A stretch of 64,000 nucleotides of DNA from an uncultured Phocaeicola sp. (GTDB lineage Bacteria > Bacteroidota > Bacteroidia > Bacteroidales > Bacteroidaceae), in contig CARCZS010000003.1 in the NCBI GenBank assembly GCA_948956705.1, positions 35,786-99,785 of the forward strand, written 5' to 3'. The notes below the pieces were generated by a model that was not told the origin of the DNA, did no database searches, and saw only the letters and a list, made by a program, of their open reading frames with translations. This document shows positions 62,943 to 64,000 of the stretch, one piece after another (position 1 is the stretch's first letter; every line of letters begins with the position of its first letter). The position numbers and the translations under genes are program-made.

Positions 62943-64000
62943 AATACCTAATGTTAATAAAGGAGACATTCTCCAGATTTCTTTCGTGGGTTATGTTACT
63001 CAGGAAGTGAAATGGAACGGTACTCCTTTGAACATTATTTTGGAAGATGATACCCAAACTTTGGAAGAAGTAGTAGTGGTAGGTTTCGGTACACAGAAAA
63101 AGGTAAACCTTACAGGTGCTGTTTCTACTGTAGGTGCTAAAGAAATTGCTTCTCGTCCGGTGAATTCGGTAGTAGATGCTTTACAAGGTACTGTAGCCGG
63201 TATGAACTTTTCTACAGCTAGTAGTGGTGGTACACTGAATTCAAACAAGACAATGAATATTCGTGGTATCGGTACTATCGGTGCTGGTTCTTCTGTAACT
63301 CCGTTGGTTTTGATTGACGGTATGGAAGGCGATTTGAATTCATTGAATCCACAAGATATTGAGAATATCTCTATCTTGAAAGATGCTTCTGCTTCTTCTA
63401 TTTATGGTTCGCGTGCAGCAGGTGGTGTTATCTTGGTTACCACTAAAGGCGGTAAGGAAGGTAAAACAGTTATTAATTATAATAACAGCTTCCGCTTTAA
63501 CTCACCGTTGAATATGCCCGAAATGATGGATTCTTATACTTGGGCTAATTATATGAATGCTGCAAGTATTAATTCGGGAGGCGGTACTTGGTTTTCTGAA
63601 ACGAAATTAGCTCAGATTAAGGCTGCTCAAAGTGATCCAAGCATGCAAACAATGTTTGCCAACAGTAATAATCGTTGGGAAGTTTGGGATGCAAACGACC
63701 TTTTGCCTATTGCCAATACAGATTGGTTGAAAGAACATTTCGGCAATAGTTTCTCTCAGGAACATACATTAAGTATTAATGGTGGTTCAGATAAAATGCA
63801 GTATTATTTCTCTGCGAACTTTTTGGATCAGGACGGTATTTTGCGTCATGGTGATGATAACAAGCAGCGTTATGGTATCACTGCAAAAATTAATGCAAAT
63901 CTGACCAAATGGTTAAAGATGACTTATAGTGCACGCTTCACCCGTACAGATTATCAGGCACCGACTGTTATGGTAAATGGAACAGATGAATTCTATCACA
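62713..64000 (+). CDS. SusC/RagA TonB-dependent receptor (right member; cut by the window end)
   Basis: The gene starts at the ATG at 62713 and is open to the end of the window (429 codons seen). The first 77 residues equal those of the left SusC except for two near the end (FSIPNVNKGD versus FSLSNVNKGD), covering signal peptide and regulatory-like domain. Then come EEVVVVGFGTQKKVNLTGAV, the plug (MNIRGIGTIG, LVLIDGMEGDL, ILKDASASSIYGSRAAGGVILVTTKGG) and the first barrel strands. Past about residue 130 it is clearly a different receptor from the left gene, so the two would bind different ligands behind a common N-terminal region. A SusD partner is expected just beyond the window. Confidence 0.95.
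   Translation, partial: MLKRLKSVSMMLFLMGASTGAAYAVSNPSVTDVKITQQNGACTGIVKDGTGETVIGASVVVKGTTNGTITGIDGDFSIPNVNKGDILQISFVGYVTQEVKWNGTPLNIILEDDTQTLEEVVVVGFGTQKKVNLTGAVSTVGAKEIASRPVNSVVDALQGTVAGMNFSTASSGGTLNSNKTMNIRGIGTIGAGSSVTPLVLIDGMEGDLNSLNPQDIENISILKDASASSIYGSRAAGGVILVTTKGGKEGKTVINYNNSFRFNSPLNMPEMMDSYTWANYMNAASINSGGGTWFSETKLAQIKAAQSDPSMQTMFANSNNRWEVWDANDLLPIANTDWLKEHFGNSFSQEHTLSINGGSDKMQYYFSANFLDQDGILRHGDDNKQRYGITAKINANLTKWLKMTYSARFTRTDYQAPTVMVNGTDEFYH

Noticed and set aside
62631..62969. Minus-strand frame over the start of the right susC, equal to a plus-strand frame at 61878-62171
   Set aside because: The two frames look alike only because they are the antisense of the duplicated susC 5' ends; not genes.

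Overview
The window reads as chromosomal DNA of a gut Bacteroides (Bacteroidota); I cannot name the species. The evidence is three SusC/RagA-type receptors with two SusD/RagB partners, an ECF sigma/FecR transducer, the typical -7 promoter box TAnnTTTG (often with an upstream TTTG), N-terminal sulfatase and glycosidase signal peptides, TPR-type sensor kinases, and Bacteroidota-style arginine genes. There is no rRNA, tRNA, CRISPR array or intact insertion sequence that I can see.

Layout. 1-4000: an AraC-type regulator, a large lipid-anchored surface protein (S-layer-like candidate) and a spacer with a decayed minus-strand coding relic. 4050-12860: a glycan-uptake locus, ECF sigma - FecR - SusC (with STN domain) - SusD - sulfatase. 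13000-17350: a lipoprotein of the endonuclease/exonuclease/phosphatase fold, a truncated AAA-ATPase-like gene, a small membrane protein, a GH130 mannoside phosphorylase and a GH109-like NAD-dependent protein. 17390-24840: a GH2 beta-galactosidase, a voltage-gated-type K+ channel, a MltD-like lytic transglycosylase, a striking four-hairpin array inside an inverted-repeat element, and a conserved hypothetical gene. 24980-27330: rhamnulose-1-phosphate aldolase and rhamnulokinase.

27500-43000 is the most unusual stretch. Two copies of a two-gene unit (an intact TPR sensor histidine kinase followed by a TPR 'kinase' with a destroyed ATP-binding domain) face each other, with a fifth kinase (periplasmic-binding-type sensor) attached to the left copy and an arginine cluster (argR, GNAT, argG, argC, argD, proC) between them. 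No response regulator is encoded nearby. 43140-46050 carries a Tat-exported Fe-S aldo/keto reductase and a membrane polyferredoxin; 46085-48220 another TPR kinase; 48465-51840 a system II cytochrome c maturation pair plus an outer-membrane barrel protein; 52670-54890 an XRE-cupin regulator with an acyl-CoA ligase.

55567-64000: a GH29 alpha-L-fucosidase and a SusD-SusC pair on the minus strand, then a second SusC gene on the plus strand that runs off the window. The two divergent susC genes share a nearly identical 5' end (about 260 bp, inverted) plus a 21-bp inverted repeat further out. The 435 bp between those repeats contains one consensus promoter box, pointing right. This looks like an invertible promoter that would switch expression between the two receptors.

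Together the glycan genes (sulfatase, GH130, GH109-like, GH2, GH29, rhamnose enzymes) point to use of host or plant glycans containing sulfate, mannose, galactose, fucose and rhamnose. Function calls rest on motifs read by eye; no database search was possible.
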